The position numbers and the translations under genes are program-made. The notes beneath the pieces are model-generated. The model was given only the letters and a program-made list of their open reading frames with translations, ran no database searches and was not told the DNA's origin. A stretch of DNA of 62,007 nucleotides from Chitinophaga pinensis (GTDB lineage: Bacteria; Bacteroidota; Bacteroidia; Chitinophagales; Chitinophagaceae): the NCBI GenBank assembly GCA_945862385.1, contig CAMAXV010000017.1, positions 1-62,007 on the forward strand, given 5' to 3'. This document shows, piece by piece, positions 1 through 9,351 of the stretch. Positions within the stretch are counted from its first letter, which is position 1. Each line of letters begins with the position of its first letter.

Positions 1-489
1 CGTCCAACACTGGAAGTTAACGGCATCTGGGGAGGCTATACTGGCGAGGGATCAAAAACAGTATTACCTTCCAAGGCAACTGCAAAAATTTCTGCGAGGC
101 TGGTGCCTAACCAATCGTCTGCAAAAATAACTGCCCTACTCCTGGATTATTTCAAATCAATAGCACCCGCGGGAGTTACCGTAAAAGCAACTGAACACCA
201 TGGCGGAGAGCCTTACCTCACACCTATAGATTCAAAAGCTTATCAGGCTGCAGCCAAAGCAATTGAAAAATCATTTGGCAAAACACCAGTACCTGTAAGA
301 GGTGGAGGAAGCATCCCTATCTGTTCCCTTTTTGAAAAAGAACTCGGCGTGAAAATTGTTTTCATGGGATTTGGTTTGGACAGCGACAACCTGCATTCAC
401 CCAATGAAAAATATGACTTGGTTAATTTCTATAAGGGAATTGAAACTATTCCCTACTTCCACCAGTTTTTTGCTGGAAGTGGAGAATAG
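1..489 (+). CDS. M20-family metallopeptidase (dipeptidase), C-terminal part
   Basis: This is the 3' end of a gene that begins before the window; the frame is open from base 1 and ends with TAG at 487-489. The 162 visible residues cover the end of the lid domain and the C-terminal half of the catalytic domain of an M20 zinc peptidase, a family that cleaves dipeptides or short acylated peptides. Diagnostic pieces are the lid-domain stretch around KISARLVPNQS, the RGGGSIPI turn and the late NLHSPNEKYDL motif, whose His is a metal ligand in the family. The Gly-rich turn and the tail ending YFHQFF match the dipeptidase branch. The N-terminal zinc ligands lie outside the window, so the exact substrate cannot be judged. 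Confidence 0.88.
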   Translation, partial: RPTLEVNGIWGGYTGEGSKTVLPSKATAKISARLVPNQSSAKITALLLDYFKSIAPAGVTVKATEHHGGEPYLTPIDSKAYQAAAKAIEKSFGKTPVPVRGGGSIPICSLFEKELGVKIVFMGFGLDSDNLHSPNEKYDLVNFYKGIETIPYFHQFFAGSGE

Positions 490-540
490 TAAATAGAAAA
501 TAGAAGTTAACGTGTTGTGCTATTAAAAACTTCAAAAATT

Positions 541-754
541 CCCCTCCAGCCTACGGCTGGCAAGCCTGGCAGGTTTACCTACCGTAGGTAGGAGGGGTGG
601 CACGAGTGAGTTTGCACCGAAGGTGCAGACGAACGAGCTTGCCTGCCGGAGGCAGGTGACGGGGTGGTGGATTTTAAAACCCGACTCCACCACCCCGCCT
701 CAACAAACTCACTTCGTTCATTTGTCTCGGCTCCCCTCCTGTCCAGGAGGGGAG
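541..754. repeat. Nested multi-hairpin intergenic repeat element
   Basis: The gap 490-886 between two convergent genes holds no credible gene but a highly structured block. Four hairpins share one architecture, a 6-bp perfect stem with a 3-nt loop: 546-560 (CCAGCC/GGCTGG), 578-592 (CCTACC/GGTAGG), 613-627 (TGCACC/GGTGCA) and 642-656 (CCTGCC/GGCAGG). They are followed by an 11-bp stem at 661-671/686-696 (GGGGTGGTGGA) and another at 731-741/744-754 (CTCCCCTCCTG, 2-nt loop). A long-range pairing joins 606-614 (GTGAGTTTG) to 704-712. This resembles a dispersed REP- or MITE-like element; mobility and copy number cannot be seen from a single copy. The flanks (490-540 and 755-886) are AT-rich and show nothing else. 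Confidence 0.75.
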
Positions 755-886
755 TAAGTCTCCATTTTAGTGGCAAAAAACATTAATTTAACACTTCAAT
801 ACCTTTTGTTAATAGGACAATACGTTAGAAGTTAGTGATTAGTAAATGGTTGAGTGGATAAGTAAGTCACAAAAAAGAAATGAAAA

Positions 887-3073
887 TCATCTCCCCCCAG
901 GCGGACAATATAGTTTCAAGTAATTGGTATAAAGTGTCATCAGGTGCTTGGTTGTGCCCTCTCCTTCACTTATGCTGTGACTCCTGTTCGGGTATGCCAT
1001 AAACTGGAATTGTTTGTTGTGTTTGATCAATTCATTCAGCAGCATATCCGCATTCTGGTAATGAACGTTGTCGTCTCCTGTTCCATGAATGTATAGCAGG
1101 TTACCACGCAGATTTTTTGCATGGGTAATGGGTGATCCCTTGACAAAATCTTCGCGGTTCTCCTGAGGCACCCCCATGTACCTTTCCTGGTATATGTTGT
1201 CATAGGTGAGTTGATTTGCCACTGCAGCGATGGATATCCCAGTTTTGTAAATTTCAGGATACCTGAAAAGCAGATTCAGTGTTGCAGAACCGCCACCACT
1301 CCAGCCCCATACTGCAACCCGGGAGGTGTCTATATAGCTGAGTTTAAACAACTCTATCGCCGCGCTTGCCTGATCGTCGATGTTTACCAATCCGATTTTA
1401 CGGTATATTGATTTTCGCCATTCCCTTCCCTTGGGAACAGGAGTGCCCCTGTTATCCATTGTAACATAAATGTATCCATCCTTTCTCATATCACCGGCAT
1501 ACAGCCTGTTGCGACCAACACCATACCGATCCACCACATTAGCCCCAGCAGGCTCTGAATAAACAAAAAACACAATCGGATATTTTTTGGTGGAATCAAA
1601 GTTTTCGGGCTTTACCATCCAGCCATCCATCTCAACCCCAGCCGGAGTAGTGACCGTAAAAAACTCAAGGGGAGAAATCCTGGATGCCGCTCCGGCAACA
1701 GATTCTGCAACCCTGCTTGCCCCTGAAGCATCCTTATGGGTGCTCAAAAGTATTGACTCAGTGGTGAATGGTACATTATGGCTCGAGAAGCTGTGAATGG
1801 CAAGATCTGCATTGGGTGAAATCGTATAGACGTGCGTGCCTGGTTGTGTCAGGGGAGTCAGCCGTTCAGGAGCGCCCTCTCCGTTTAATTTGGAGCGATA
1901 CAAATACTTCTGGGTTGCATTGTCTGGTGAAGCATAATAATAAACATATCCCTCCGCTTCTTTGACAGCAGCAATTTCAATAACATCAAAATTTCCACGG
2001 GTAACCAAAACTTCTTCCTTGCCACTGCGGGAAACATTGTACAGATGACGCCACCCGTCTTTTTCAGACATCCACAAAAATGATTTACCATTATTTAGCC
2101 AGTCCCAACCACCATAACTATAATCATCATCCACCGAAGGCAGTATATCAATCCACGCTTCATCTACCTCTTTGTATGTAGCCAGACTGACACCTGTACC
2201 TGCGTTTGCCAGATACAATATACTCTGATTCTGTTTGCGGTTGAGTTGCTGCACGATCAATTCTGCATTACCAGCCCATTCCATGCGTGGCAGATAATGC
2301 TGACGGGCATCACCCGGGATAGCCATCCATTTTATCTGAGCTGTTGCGATGTCCACTACACCGATCCTGACAGCCGACGGAGACTCTCCCACTTTGGGAT
2401 ATTCAACTGGAATAGGCTTTGAATAAACACCGGCGAGGTTATCCATCATCATGAAATCCTTTGTCCCTTCGGCATCAACCTGCCAGAATGCAATTTTTTT
2501 GCCATCAGGGCTCCACCTGAAACCATCGCGGCAGGCAAACTCCTCCTCATATACCCAATCAAATGTGCCATTTATCAGTCTCCTGTTGCCATTTGAAGTC
2601 AACGCTTTACGCTTACCTGTTGCAATCTCCTCTACATAAACATTGTATTGAGATACATAAGCCACTAGCTTCCCATCAGGAGAAATTTTAGCAAACATAA
2701 GAGACTGGGCAGGCAACCCTTTGCCCAGTTGAAACCATTTTTTTGAATTACTGTTAAAAATCCAGTAATCCCCTTTTGTATTGTAACGCCAAACACGTGC
2801 AGTATTATTGAAAACAAGCAACTGTGCGGAAGCAGGATACCAGAGGAAATCATCCATATTTTTAAATACAGCTGTCTGACCAAAATCCTTTTCGTTAATA
2901 ATAATAGCTCGGTCTTTTCCTGTTTCAGCAGACTCCTCTACCAATGCATTTTTCTTTAGCCTGATCAATGCCCGCCCGTCTTCAGTCCATTGCAGTTTTG
3001 ATTGTGCAACAAGATCCGGGCCTGCAAAAATGATAAAACAAAAAACCATCAAACAGGATATACGCTTTTTCAT
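887..3073 (-). CDS. Exported S9 prolyl oligopeptidase (dipeptidyl peptidase IV family)
   Basis: Serine exopeptidase of the DPP-IV type, which removes Xaa-Pro dipeptides from peptides in the periplasm or at the cell surface. I start it at the ATG at 3073 (MKKRIS, 728 residues), because the longer frame begins with TTG and the ATG is followed directly by a signal peptide ending near FAGPDLVAQ. The N-terminal part is a beta-propeller (DPPIV_N) with WSPDGKKIAF-type blades. The C-terminal alpha/beta hydrolase carries the catalytic triad: Ser592 in GWSGGGS, Asp667 in GTGDDNVH and His699 in NRSHS. An EEF-type segment (DWVYEEEF) corresponds to the double-Glu motif that binds the substrate N-terminus in DPP-IV. 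It is transcribed divergently from the S4-protein gene. Confidence 0.93.
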   Translation of the reverse strand: MKKRISCLMVFCFIIFAGPDLVAQSKLQWTEDGRALIRLKKNALVEESAETGKDRAIIINEKDFGQTAVFKNMDDFLWYPASAQLLVFNNTARVWRYNTKGDYWIFNSNSKKWFQLGKGLPAQSLMFAKISPDGKLVAYVSQYNVYVEEIATGKRKALTSNGNRRLINGTFDWVYEEEFACRDGFRWSPDGKKIAFWQVDAEGTKDFMMMDNLAGVYSKPIPVEYPKVGESPSAVRIGVVDIATAQIKWMAIPGDARQHYLPRMEWAGNAELIVQQLNRKQNQSILYLANAGTGVSLATYKEVDEAWIDILPSVDDDYSYGGWDWLNNGKSFLWMSEKDGWRHLYNVSRSGKEEVLVTRGNFDVIEIAAVKEAEGYVYYYASPDNATQKYLYRSKLNGEGAPERLTPLTQPGTHVYTISPNADLAIHSFSSHNVPFTTESILLSTHKDASGASRVAESVAGAASRISPLEFFTVTTPAGVEMDGWMVKPENFDSTKKYPIVFFVYSEPAGANVVDRYGVGRNRLYAGDMRKDGYIYVTMDNRGTPVPKGREWRKSIYRKIGLVNIDDQASAAIELFKLSYIDTSRVAVWGWSGGGSATLNLLFRYPEIYKTGISIAAVANQLTYDNIYQERYMGVPQENREDFVKGSPITHAKNLRGNLLYIHGTGDDNVHYQNADMLLNELIKHNKQFQFMAYPNRSHSISEGEGTTKHLMTLYTNYLKLYCPPGGR

Positions 3074-3124
3074 ATGAATTACTTGAAAGTTCAAATTAAG
3101 AAACTTCGTTTATAGTCAATTGGC

Positions 3125-3132
3125 TAATTTTG
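3125..3132 (+). promoter_or_regulatory. Bacteroidota-type -7 element (TAATTTTG) for the S4/trmD operon
   Basis: TAATTTTG fits the Bacteroidota -7 consensus TAnnTTTG and lies 23 nt before the ATG of the S4-domain gene. No good TTG -33 box is seen at the usual distance, so confidence is moderate. Confidence 0.4.
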
Positions 3133-3155
3133 TAATTGACCCAGTAATTTGATGA

Positions 3156-3539
3156 ATGGAAAAGGAAAAACTCAGGCTCGATAAATACCTATGGGCGATC
3201 CGGTTATTCAAAACCCGCACGCTAGCCTCAACGGCATGCGAAAAAGGGAGGGTAAAATTAAACGGGGAATCGCTGAAAGCATCCAGGGTTGTTCGGATTG
3301 AGGACATTTATGAAGTGAAAACTGACGACAAAAGATGGGTTATCAAGGTAACCGGACTTTTAATGGCCAGGGTTCAGTATTCAGAAGCCATTAAACATTA
3401 CGAAGACCTTACACCTCCTGAAGAAAAAGAAAGGGTTGCCTACCAGGCTTCGAGTTTTCATTCAGGAAAACGATTGTCGAAAATCGGAAGACCAACCAAA
3501 AAAGAAAGAAGAGACCTCGGAGACTTCATGGGAGAATAA
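3156..3539 (+). CDS. S4-domain RNA-binding protein (Hsp15/HslR-like)
   Basis: A 127-residue basic protein with an S4 RNA-binding fold at residues 4-65 (RLDKYLWAIRLFKTR, then KGRVKLNGE and the ...R-V-x-x-x-D segment). It matches the Hsp15/HslR family, whose E. coli member binds stalled 50S subunits that still carry a nascent chain. The C-terminal 45 residues are Lys/Arg/Glu-rich (SKIGRPTKKERRD), as in the Bacteroidota members. It lies 9 nt upstream of trmD and probably shares its transcript, which places it with translation and tRNA functions. The precise role in Bacteroidota is inferred from the family. Confidence 0.85.
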   Translation: MEKEKLRLDKYLWAIRLFKTRTLASTACEKGRVKLNGESLKASRVVRIEDIYEVKTDDKRWVIKVTGLLMARVQYSEAIKHYEDLTPPEEKERVAYQASSFHSGKRLSKIGRPTKKERRDLGDFMGE

Positions 3540-3548
3540 AAATTAAGC

Positions 3549-4226
3549 ATGAATATTCACATCATCAGTGTTGTACCTGAATTGCTTGAAAGCCCTTTTG
3601 CACATTCCATCATGAAGCGGGCTGCAGAAAAGGGGCTGCTACATATTACCGTACACCATCTCCGGAAATGGGCTGTGAATGAATATGGGATGGTTGATGA
3701 TTATCAGTTTGGCGGTGGAGCAGGAATGGTGATGATGTGTGAACCACTCGTCAAAGCCATTGAAGAACTCAACAGGAATTTTCATTTTGATGAAATCATC
3801 TACCTCACGCCAGATGGAGAGACCTTTAACCAGCAAATAGCCAACTCCCTGTCGCTGAAAGGCAGCCTCCTCTTCATTTGCGGGCATTATAAAGGCATTG
3901 ACCAACGTGTTAGGGATCACTTCATCACCCGTGAGATTTCAATCGGTGACTTTGTGATGAGTGGCGGGGAGTTGGGAGCTGCTGTTATTGTGGATGCAGT
4001 GGGACGATTGATTCCAGGTGTACTCAATGATGAAACTTCAGCTTTGTTTGATTCATTTCAGGATAATTTACTTGCACCTCCAGTGTATACCAGACCCGAA
4101 GAGTTCCGTGGCTGGAAGGTTCCGGAAGTGCTCATGAGCGGCAATCACCGCAAAATTGAAGAATGGCGGTTTGAACAGGCTGTAGCAAGAACAACAGAGC
4201 GGAGACCTGATTTACTGAGGGATTAA
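3549..4226 (+). CDS. trmD: tRNA (guanine-N1)-methyltransferase
   Basis: TrmD transfers a methyl group from S-adenosylmethionine to N1 of G37 in tRNAs with G36, which prevents +1 frameshifting. The 225-residue length and the motifs fit the SPOUT-family enzyme: GGGAGMVMM near residue 57, the knot region [10 protein letters not shown] and [13 protein letters not shown] near residues 118-146, and the C-terminal [19 protein letters not shown] with NHRKIEEWR. It follows the S4 gene by 9 nt. Its last 15 bases overlap the end of the convergent acyltransferase gene. Confidence 0.97.
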   Translation: MNIHIISVVPELLESPFAHSIMKRAAEKGLLHITVHHLRKWAVNEYGMVDDYQFGGGAGMVMMCEPLVKAIEELNRNFHFDEIIYLTPDGETFNQQIANSLSLKGSLLFICGHYKGIDQRVRDHFITREISIGDFVMSGGELGAAVIVDAVGRLIPGVLNDETSALFDSFQDNLLAPPVYTRPEEFRGWKVPEVLMSGNHRKIEEWRFEQAVARTTERRPDLLRD

Positions 4227-5510
4227 CTTTTGCCTCACCTGAAGGAGTCCGCGTACAAATTGTGGGTCCAGATTATTGTAATAATTGAATGTTCTTTTTG
4301 CTGACAGCTTTTCCCAAATCTGCCACCAGCGCCAAGCTCCCAGCCAATAAACGGGGGTAAATAGCAATGGAACCACCCAGATTACTCCACCGGCGAAGCA
4401 TGCCATAACACTGATCAATGCCCACCATATTAATCCTGCAAATCCAAGCACCCCACTGTGCACACTCGTAAAGAAATCAATTCGGGTGACAGTTTTATCT
4501 GCAATACGCCTAGACGCCCACAAGGGCAATGCACCCATCAGGAATCCTGCAATGAAGAATGGAAATAAAACAATCAACTTGATATTTTCATTCAGTGACA
4601 ACTCCGGTTGAGAGAGGGATTGGTCGTTCAGCGGATATTTCATCAACCTGAAACGGTAGTTGGCTAATAAATCCTGTTGTTCTTTGTACGTATCTTCATC
4701 CATTGAACTGAGTGATTCACAGATCAGCCTGGAACTGTTGAAGAAATTTCCTGGTTCAAAGCCAGGTAAGTGATACAACATATTCATCAGAAATTCTGCA
4801 TGGGGGGTATGTTCGCTTTTTGCAACATGGATGACATTCTGTACAAACAGTTGCTGCATCGCAGCATTAAGCTTATTGATGGCCTGCGCCGGAAATGTCT
4901 TGTATATTTCCCGGAAAGATGACATTGTCATGTTTTCACCCACACGAATAAACAAATTGGCTCCCCTGCTGTGGCTGGAATAATTGATGGCAACCGACTG
5001 AATGTAAAGCTCCCCGACAAATCCATCATCAAAAGCAGTCTGCAATGCTACCCGAGCAGCACCCTTTTTAAATGTTTCCAGCTGCTTGGACTGTCTGCTG
5101 AATCCTTCCGGAAAAATAAGGAGTAATTTTCCTTGGGATAATAATTTCCTTCCACGGTCGAAGGTTCTTTTATTGCGTTCAAGATTTCCTGTACCGTGTT
5201 CCCTGCTATAGATCGGGATCATGTGCAGCATGGTAAGAACCCTGTAAGCCAGGGGGTGACTGAAAATATCCCCTCTGACATAGAAATAGAGAGAGCGACG
5301 CAGGAAAACAGCCAGCACCATGGCATCCAGAAATGATGCCGGATGGTTGGCAATGAGTATGGACGGATTAGCTTTTTGCAGTTTATCCAACCCAACAACA
5401 TCAATCCTCCTGAAAAAAATTTTAAAAGTCAGCCACATCAGGGCCCACCCAAACCGGTAAAACATTTGCCAAATTACGAAAAAATAAAAACTCCACTCAT
5501 CACGAGCCAT
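4212..5510 (-). CDS. PlsC-type 1-acyl-glycerol-3-phosphate acyltransferase family protein
   Basis: Membrane-associated acyltransferase that probably acylates a glycerol phosphate or a related lipid. The acyltransferase domain spans about residues 40-230: NHPASFLD carries the catalytic His and Asp (with one residue more between them than the classical HX4D), and the glycerol-phosphate-binding FPEG motif occurs in [10 protein letters not shown]. Two hydrophobic stretches near residues 315-390 ([33 protein letters not shown]) form C-terminal membrane helices. The first in-frame start is GTG at 5516, but ATG at 5510 (MARDEWSF) is preferred. Length about 432 residues. The larger size and C-terminal helices resemble GPAT/Gat-like members rather than minimal PlsC. 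Confidence 0.82.
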   Translation of the reverse strand: MARDEWSFYFFVIWQMFYRFGWALMWLTFKIFFRRIDVVGLDKLQKANPSILIANHPASFLDAMVLAVFLRRSLYFYVRGDIFSHPLAYRVLTMLHMIPIYSREHGTGNLERNKRTFDRGRKLLSQGKLLLIFPEGFSRQSKQLETFKKGAARVALQTAFDDGFVGELYIQSVAINYSSHSRGANLFIRVGENMTMSSFREIYKTFPAQAINKLNAAMQQLFVQNVIHVAKSEHTPHAEFLMNMLYHLPGFEPGNFFNSSRLICESLSSMDEDTYKEQQDLLANYRFRLMKYPLNDQSLSQPELSLNENIKLIVLFPFFIAGFLMGALPLWASRRIADKTVTRIDFFTSVHSGVLGFAGLIWWALISVMACFAGGVIWVVPLLFTPVYWLGAWRWWQIWEKLSAKRTFNYYNNLDPQFVRGLLQVRQKLIPQ

Positions 5511-5577
5511 TTCCACTTGCAGGAATTTACTTTATAATTGGCATTAATTTGCGAATTTTGTACCCTTAACGCTTTAA

Positions 5578-7803
5578 ATGCAACCCAACAGAATTCTGAT
5601 AATCTTTGCTCTTTTTTTCTTTTCCTCTGAGCTTACAGCTCAAAATGGCATGCAGTTTCAAGAACAATACCAGGTTCAGATCAGCAAAACACCTGATATC
5701 ATAAAAATTGATGGCCTTCTTGATGAAGCGGTCTGGCAAAAGGCCGGCATTGCCAAAGATTTTTTCATGAAGTGGCCGAATGATGAGGGAAGACCCAAAA
5801 GGCAGACAGAGGTAAGGTTTACACATGACGAAGAATTCATCTATATCGGCATCAAGGCTCTGGATACCAATTTCTACATTGCACAGACCCTGAAACGAGA
5901 TCAGGGCATGTATGAAAGTGATGCCGTTTCCATTGCAATTGACCCTGTTAACCAGCGTACCAACGGATTTATTTTCTCGATAACCCCATATAATGTGCAA
6001 ACAGAAGATCTGGTTACAGTTGGGCAATCTGACGAACAGATGAGCTTCAGCTGGGACAACAAATGGTTTTCTGCTACCAGTCGGCATGAAACCTACTGGA
6101 TTGCAGAGATTGCCATTCCATTCAGCACTTTGAGGTTCAAAGAGGGAAATAAAAGGTGGGGCTTGAATATCCTGCGTTCTGACCTTAAAAACAATGAGTA
6201 TTCCACCTGGACAGACATGCCACTGAATTTCAGTTTTTTTGACTTCGGATACTCTGGTGCCATTATGTGGGATAAGGCTCCGACTTCACCAGGAACAAAT
6301 ATTTCACTGATTCCCTATACAACAGGATCAGTAACATCAGACAGGGAGACGCAGCTTCCTGCAAAAGGTAAAATAAATGGCGGATTTGATGCCAAAATTG
6401 CCCTCACTCCCTCTCTAAACCTTGACCTGACAGTCAACCCGGATTTTTCCCAGGTGGAAGTAGACAGGCAGGTAACCAACCTCACCCGCTTTGACATATT
6501 TTTTCCAGAACGCAGGACATTCTTTCTTGAAAACGATGATCTCTTTTCAAGCTATGGCATCCCCCCAATCAGGCCTTTTTATTCCAGAACAATCGGACTC
6601 GATGCCGATGCGAATAAAGTTCCCATCCTTGCAGGTGCCCGCATCAGCGGAAACATCGCACCCAAAACAAGAATTGGTTTCATGAATATGCAAACCGGTG
6701 CAACAGCAGGTTCTGTTTCCCAAAACTATACTGCTGTTACATTTAATCAGCAGGTTCAGGCAAGGTCAGTTGTAAAAGGATACTTTTTGAATAGGCAGGG
6801 TTTCGAAGATGAAAACCACAAATTCAGAAATGCCCAGGATGCTTATGGCAGAAATGCAGGTATGGAATATGGATTTATTGACAAATCCGGCAGGTGGAAT
6901 GCCTGGGCAGGACATCATCAATCTTATAAACCGACAATTGCCAATCCACAGCATTACACCAATGCAGGAGGCGGTTACCTGAGCAAAAAATTCAACCTGA
7001 TTGTTGATGCAGGCAAAATAACAGATAATTATTTTGCAGATATGGGATTCGTAAATCGGATTAATAACTATGATGCCCTGCTTGATACTTCCATCAGAAA
7101 AGGATTTAACCAGATTTATAATGAAATCAGCTATACCTTCTTTCCCAAAAAAGGTCCCTTAAACCAATTGATGCTGCGGCTGGAAAATTTCATGATTTAC
7201 AACCTGGAGGGCGGATTAAATGAAAGAAACCATGATTTCGAAGTGCGCCTTTTCTTTAAGAACACTTCGAATATGATTTTTCACAGGCATGAAAATGTGA
7301 ACAACCTCCTGTTCAATACAGCTTTTACAGATGCCATGCCCTTACCACCCGGTAGGTACAAAGCACCGTCCTATGGACTCACCTACAACACAGACAGCAG
7401 AAAAAAACTTTACTTCAGAACTGATTTCGAGGCAGGGGATTTCTTCAATGGCAAAATCCTCCGGTATGAATTGAGTGCCACATACAGGGTGCAACCCTGG
7501 GGGAATTTCAGCATGAGTCTGCAGCAGGCAAGACTGAATTTTCCTTCCCCTTACGGTAAGAGTAACCTCTTTCTCATTGCTCCAAGGATTGAGATAAATT
7601 TTACAAACAACCTGTTTTGGACAACTTTTATGCAGTATAATAACCAGCGTAATAATTTTAATATAAACAGCAGGCTGCAATGGCGATATAAACCCATGAG
7701 TGACCTGTTCCTTGTTTACAGCGACAATTATTTTACAGACCCCTTCATGAAAAATAAGAACAGGGCACTGGTATTCAAGTTGAATTACTGGTTGAATTTA
7801 TAA
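5578..7803 (+). CDS. DUF5916 outer-membrane protein with CBM9-like N-terminal domain
   Basis: A 741-residue exported protein. Residues 1-22 are a signal peptide ending LTAQ. Residues about 35-225 form a family-9 carbohydrate-binding-like sandwich (KIDGLLDEAVWQKA; FTHDEEFIYIGIKALD; RWGLNILRSD). The remainder is the DUF5916 region with many alternating polar/aromatic strands, for example FFPERRTFFLEN and QWRYKPMSDLFLVYSDNYF, typical of an outer-membrane beta-barrel with a C-terminal aromatic residue. The function is not established for the family; an outer-membrane role in binding or passage of a glycan or other compound is inference. The next gene follows 40 nt downstream on the same strand. 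Confidence 0.8.
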   Translation: MQPNRILIIFALFFFSSELTAQNGMQFQEQYQVQISKTPDIIKIDGLLDEAVWQKAGIAKDFFMKWPNDEGRPKRQTEVRFTHDEEFIYIGIKALDTNFYIAQTLKRDQGMYESDAVSIAIDPVNQRTNGFIFSITPYNVQTEDLVTVGQSDEQMSFSWDNKWFSATSRHETYWIAEIAIPFSTLRFKEGNKRWGLNILRSDLKNNEYSTWTDMPLNFSFFDFGYSGAIMWDKAPTSPGTNISLIPYTTGSVTSDRETQLPAKGKINGGFDAKIALTPSLNLDLTVNPDFSQVEVDRQVTNLTRFDIFFPERRTFFLENDDLFSSYGIPPIRPFYSRTIGLDADANKVPILAGARISGNIAPKTRIGFMNMQTGATAGSVSQNYTAVTFNQQVQARSVVKGYFLNRQGFEDENHKFRNAQDAYGRNAGMEYGFIDKSGRWNAWAGHHQSYKPTIANPQHYTNAGGGYLSKKFNLIVDAGKITDNYFADMGFVNRINNYDALLDTSIRKGFNQIYNEISYTFFPKKGPLNQLMLRLENFMIYNLEGGLNERNHDFEVRLFFKNTSNMIFHRHENVNNLLFNTAFTDAMPLPPGRYKAPSYGLTYNTDSRKKLYFRTDFEAGDFFNGKILRYELSATYRVQPWGNFSMSLQQARLNFPSPYGKSNLFLIAPRIEINFTNNLFWTTFMQYNNQRNNFNINSRLQWRYKPMSDLFLVYSDNYFTDPFMKNKNRALVFKLNYWLNL

Positions 7804-7843
7804 CAGCTTTTCAGTAACTTCATCCTTACACAAAACAACGAAC

Positions 7844-9244
7844 ATGCCAACAAACAGAAGATCCTTTCTGCGCAACGTTGCGCTGGGTTCAGGAGCCATT
7901 GCAAGTGCCCTGCCCGATAATTCCTATGCCCATGCTATGCAAAGTGCTCAGGCGCCATTCAATATGTGCGGGTTTGCTGCCCCTAAGTTGAGCACAGTAA
8001 GAATCGGCCTGGTTGGAACCGGAAGCCGGGGTACCGGAGCGATTGACCGATTAAGCTATATTGATGGGGTTCAGATAACTGCCCTTTGCGATAAATACCC
8101 AAAGCACCTTGAGAAGTCTCAGGCAATATTGAATAAAAAAGGACTACCTGCTCCCAAAACCTATACCGGTGAAGAAGGCTGGAAAGCCTTGTGTGAGTCT
8201 AACGACGTTGACCTGGTGTATGTAACCACGCCATGGCATCTGCACACCCCGATTTCAGTTTATGCCATGAAACATGGCAAGCATGCTGCATCTGAAGTTC
8301 CTGCTGCCAAAACAATAGACGAATGCTGGGAACTGGTAGAGACATCCGAAAAGACCAGGCAGCACATGATGATGCTTGAAAACTGCTGCTACGATTTCTT
8401 TGAATTACTAACGCTTAATATGGCCAGGAATGGCATGTTTGGTGAAATTTTACATGCTGAAGGAGCCTATATTCATGATCTTGGAAAAGACTACCTGCTG
8501 AATAAAACAGGCTATTCAGACATGTGGCGGTTAAAGGAAAATACCGGTCATCAGGGGAATCTTTACCCCACTCATGGATTGGGTCCGATTGCACAATGTA
8601 TGAATATCAACAGGGGCGACAAGTTTGATCACCTCGTGAGCATGAGCACCAGTGATTTCACCCTTGCACCTGCACTGAAAGAACTGGCTGCCAATGATGA
8701 TTTTTTCAAACCCTATGCTGGTAAGACTTACCGCGGTAATATGAATACAACCATCATCAAAACCGATTTGGGCAAGACACTGATGGTTCAGCATGATGTA
8801 TCATCCCCCAGGCCTTATTCCAGAATACATCTTGTGAGTGGAACCAAAGGTGCTGCACAAAAATATCCCGGACCAGAAAGAATTGCCCTCGGACATTCCT
8901 GGATGAAACCAGAAGAGTTGAAAGGCATGTACGATAAATACACCCCTCCCATCGTCAGACATATTGGAGATATTGCCAAAAATGTAGGTGGACATGGCGG
9001 AATGGATTTTATCATGGACTGGAGACTGATTGATTGCCTTCGTAATGGCTTGCCACTTGACCAGGATGTTTACGATGCGGCTTCATGGAGCAGTATCATG
9101 CCTTTGAGTGAAGCTTCTGCTATCAACAGGTCCAAAACCGTTGATGTTCCAGATTTCACACGTGGTGCATGGAAACAAAACAAGCCACATGACATGACCC
9201 TAAACGGAGGTGGTACAACAGGTGTAAGGGCCGTTTTAAAATAA
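7844..9244 (+). CDS. TAT-exported Gfo/Idh/MocA oxidoreductase, GH109-like
   Basis: A 466-residue NAD-dependent protein. The N-terminus NRRSFLRNVALGSGAI is a twin-arginine signal, so a folded, cofactor-loaded enzyme is exported. A Rossmann domain follows at about residues 48-175 (RIGLVGTGSRGTGAID; AASEVPAAKTIDECW), then the Gfo/Idh/MocA alpha/beta domain. The stretch LYPTHGLGPIAQCMNINRGD matches the GH109 branch, whose members hydrolyse alpha-N-acetylgalactosamine with NAD as a recycled cofactor. Activity as a glycosidase is inferred from this similarity; a plain sugar dehydrogenase remains possible. A bidirectional terminator lies 60 nt downstream. Confidence 0.85.
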   Translation: MPTNRRSFLRNVALGSGAIASALPDNSYAHAMQSAQAPFNMCGFAAPKLSTVRIGLVGTGSRGTGAIDRLSYIDGVQITALCDKYPKHLEKSQAILNKKGLPAPKTYTGEEGWKALCESNDVDLVYVTTPWHLHTPISVYAMKHGKHAASEVPAAKTIDECWELVETSEKTRQHMMMLENCCYDFFELLTLNMARNGMFGEILHAEGAYIHDLGKDYLLNKTGYSDMWRLKENTGHQGNLYPTHGLGPIAQCMNINRGDKFDHLVSMSTSDFTLAPALKELAANDDFFKPYAGKTYRGNMNTTIIKTDLGKTLMVQHDVSSPRPYSRIHLVSGTKGAAQKYPGPERIALGHSWMKPEELKGMYDKYTPPIVRHIGDIAKNVGGHGGMDFIMDWRLIDCLRNGLPLDQDVYDAASWSSIMPLSEASAINRSKTVDVPDFTRGAWKQNKPHDMTLNGGGTTGVRAVLK

Positions 9245-9300
9245 CATTTTACAGACAGAATCTCATTTGCGTTCAAGACTTTCTGTTTGAATATGATCAT

Positions 9301-9333
9301 AAAAAAAGGTGCAAGTAATTCTTGCACCTTTTT
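9301..9333. terminator. Bidirectional rho-independent terminator
   Basis: Perfect 8-bp stem GGTGCAAG (9307-9314) / CTTGCACC (9320-9327) with a 5-nt loop, an A tract on the left and a T tract on the right. It sits between two convergent genes and can serve both. Confidence 0.85.
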
Positions 9334-9351
9334 TGTTATCGGGGAAGTTGA

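Noticed and set aside
541-754. CRISPR array
   Set aside because: The hairpins have the same geometry but different sequences; there is no identical repeat with spacers and no cas gene.
579-776. 65-codon minus-strand frame through the hairpin element
   Set aside because: It is produced by the GC-rich inverted repeats, has no recognisable domain, and its composition follows the hairpins rather than coding bias.
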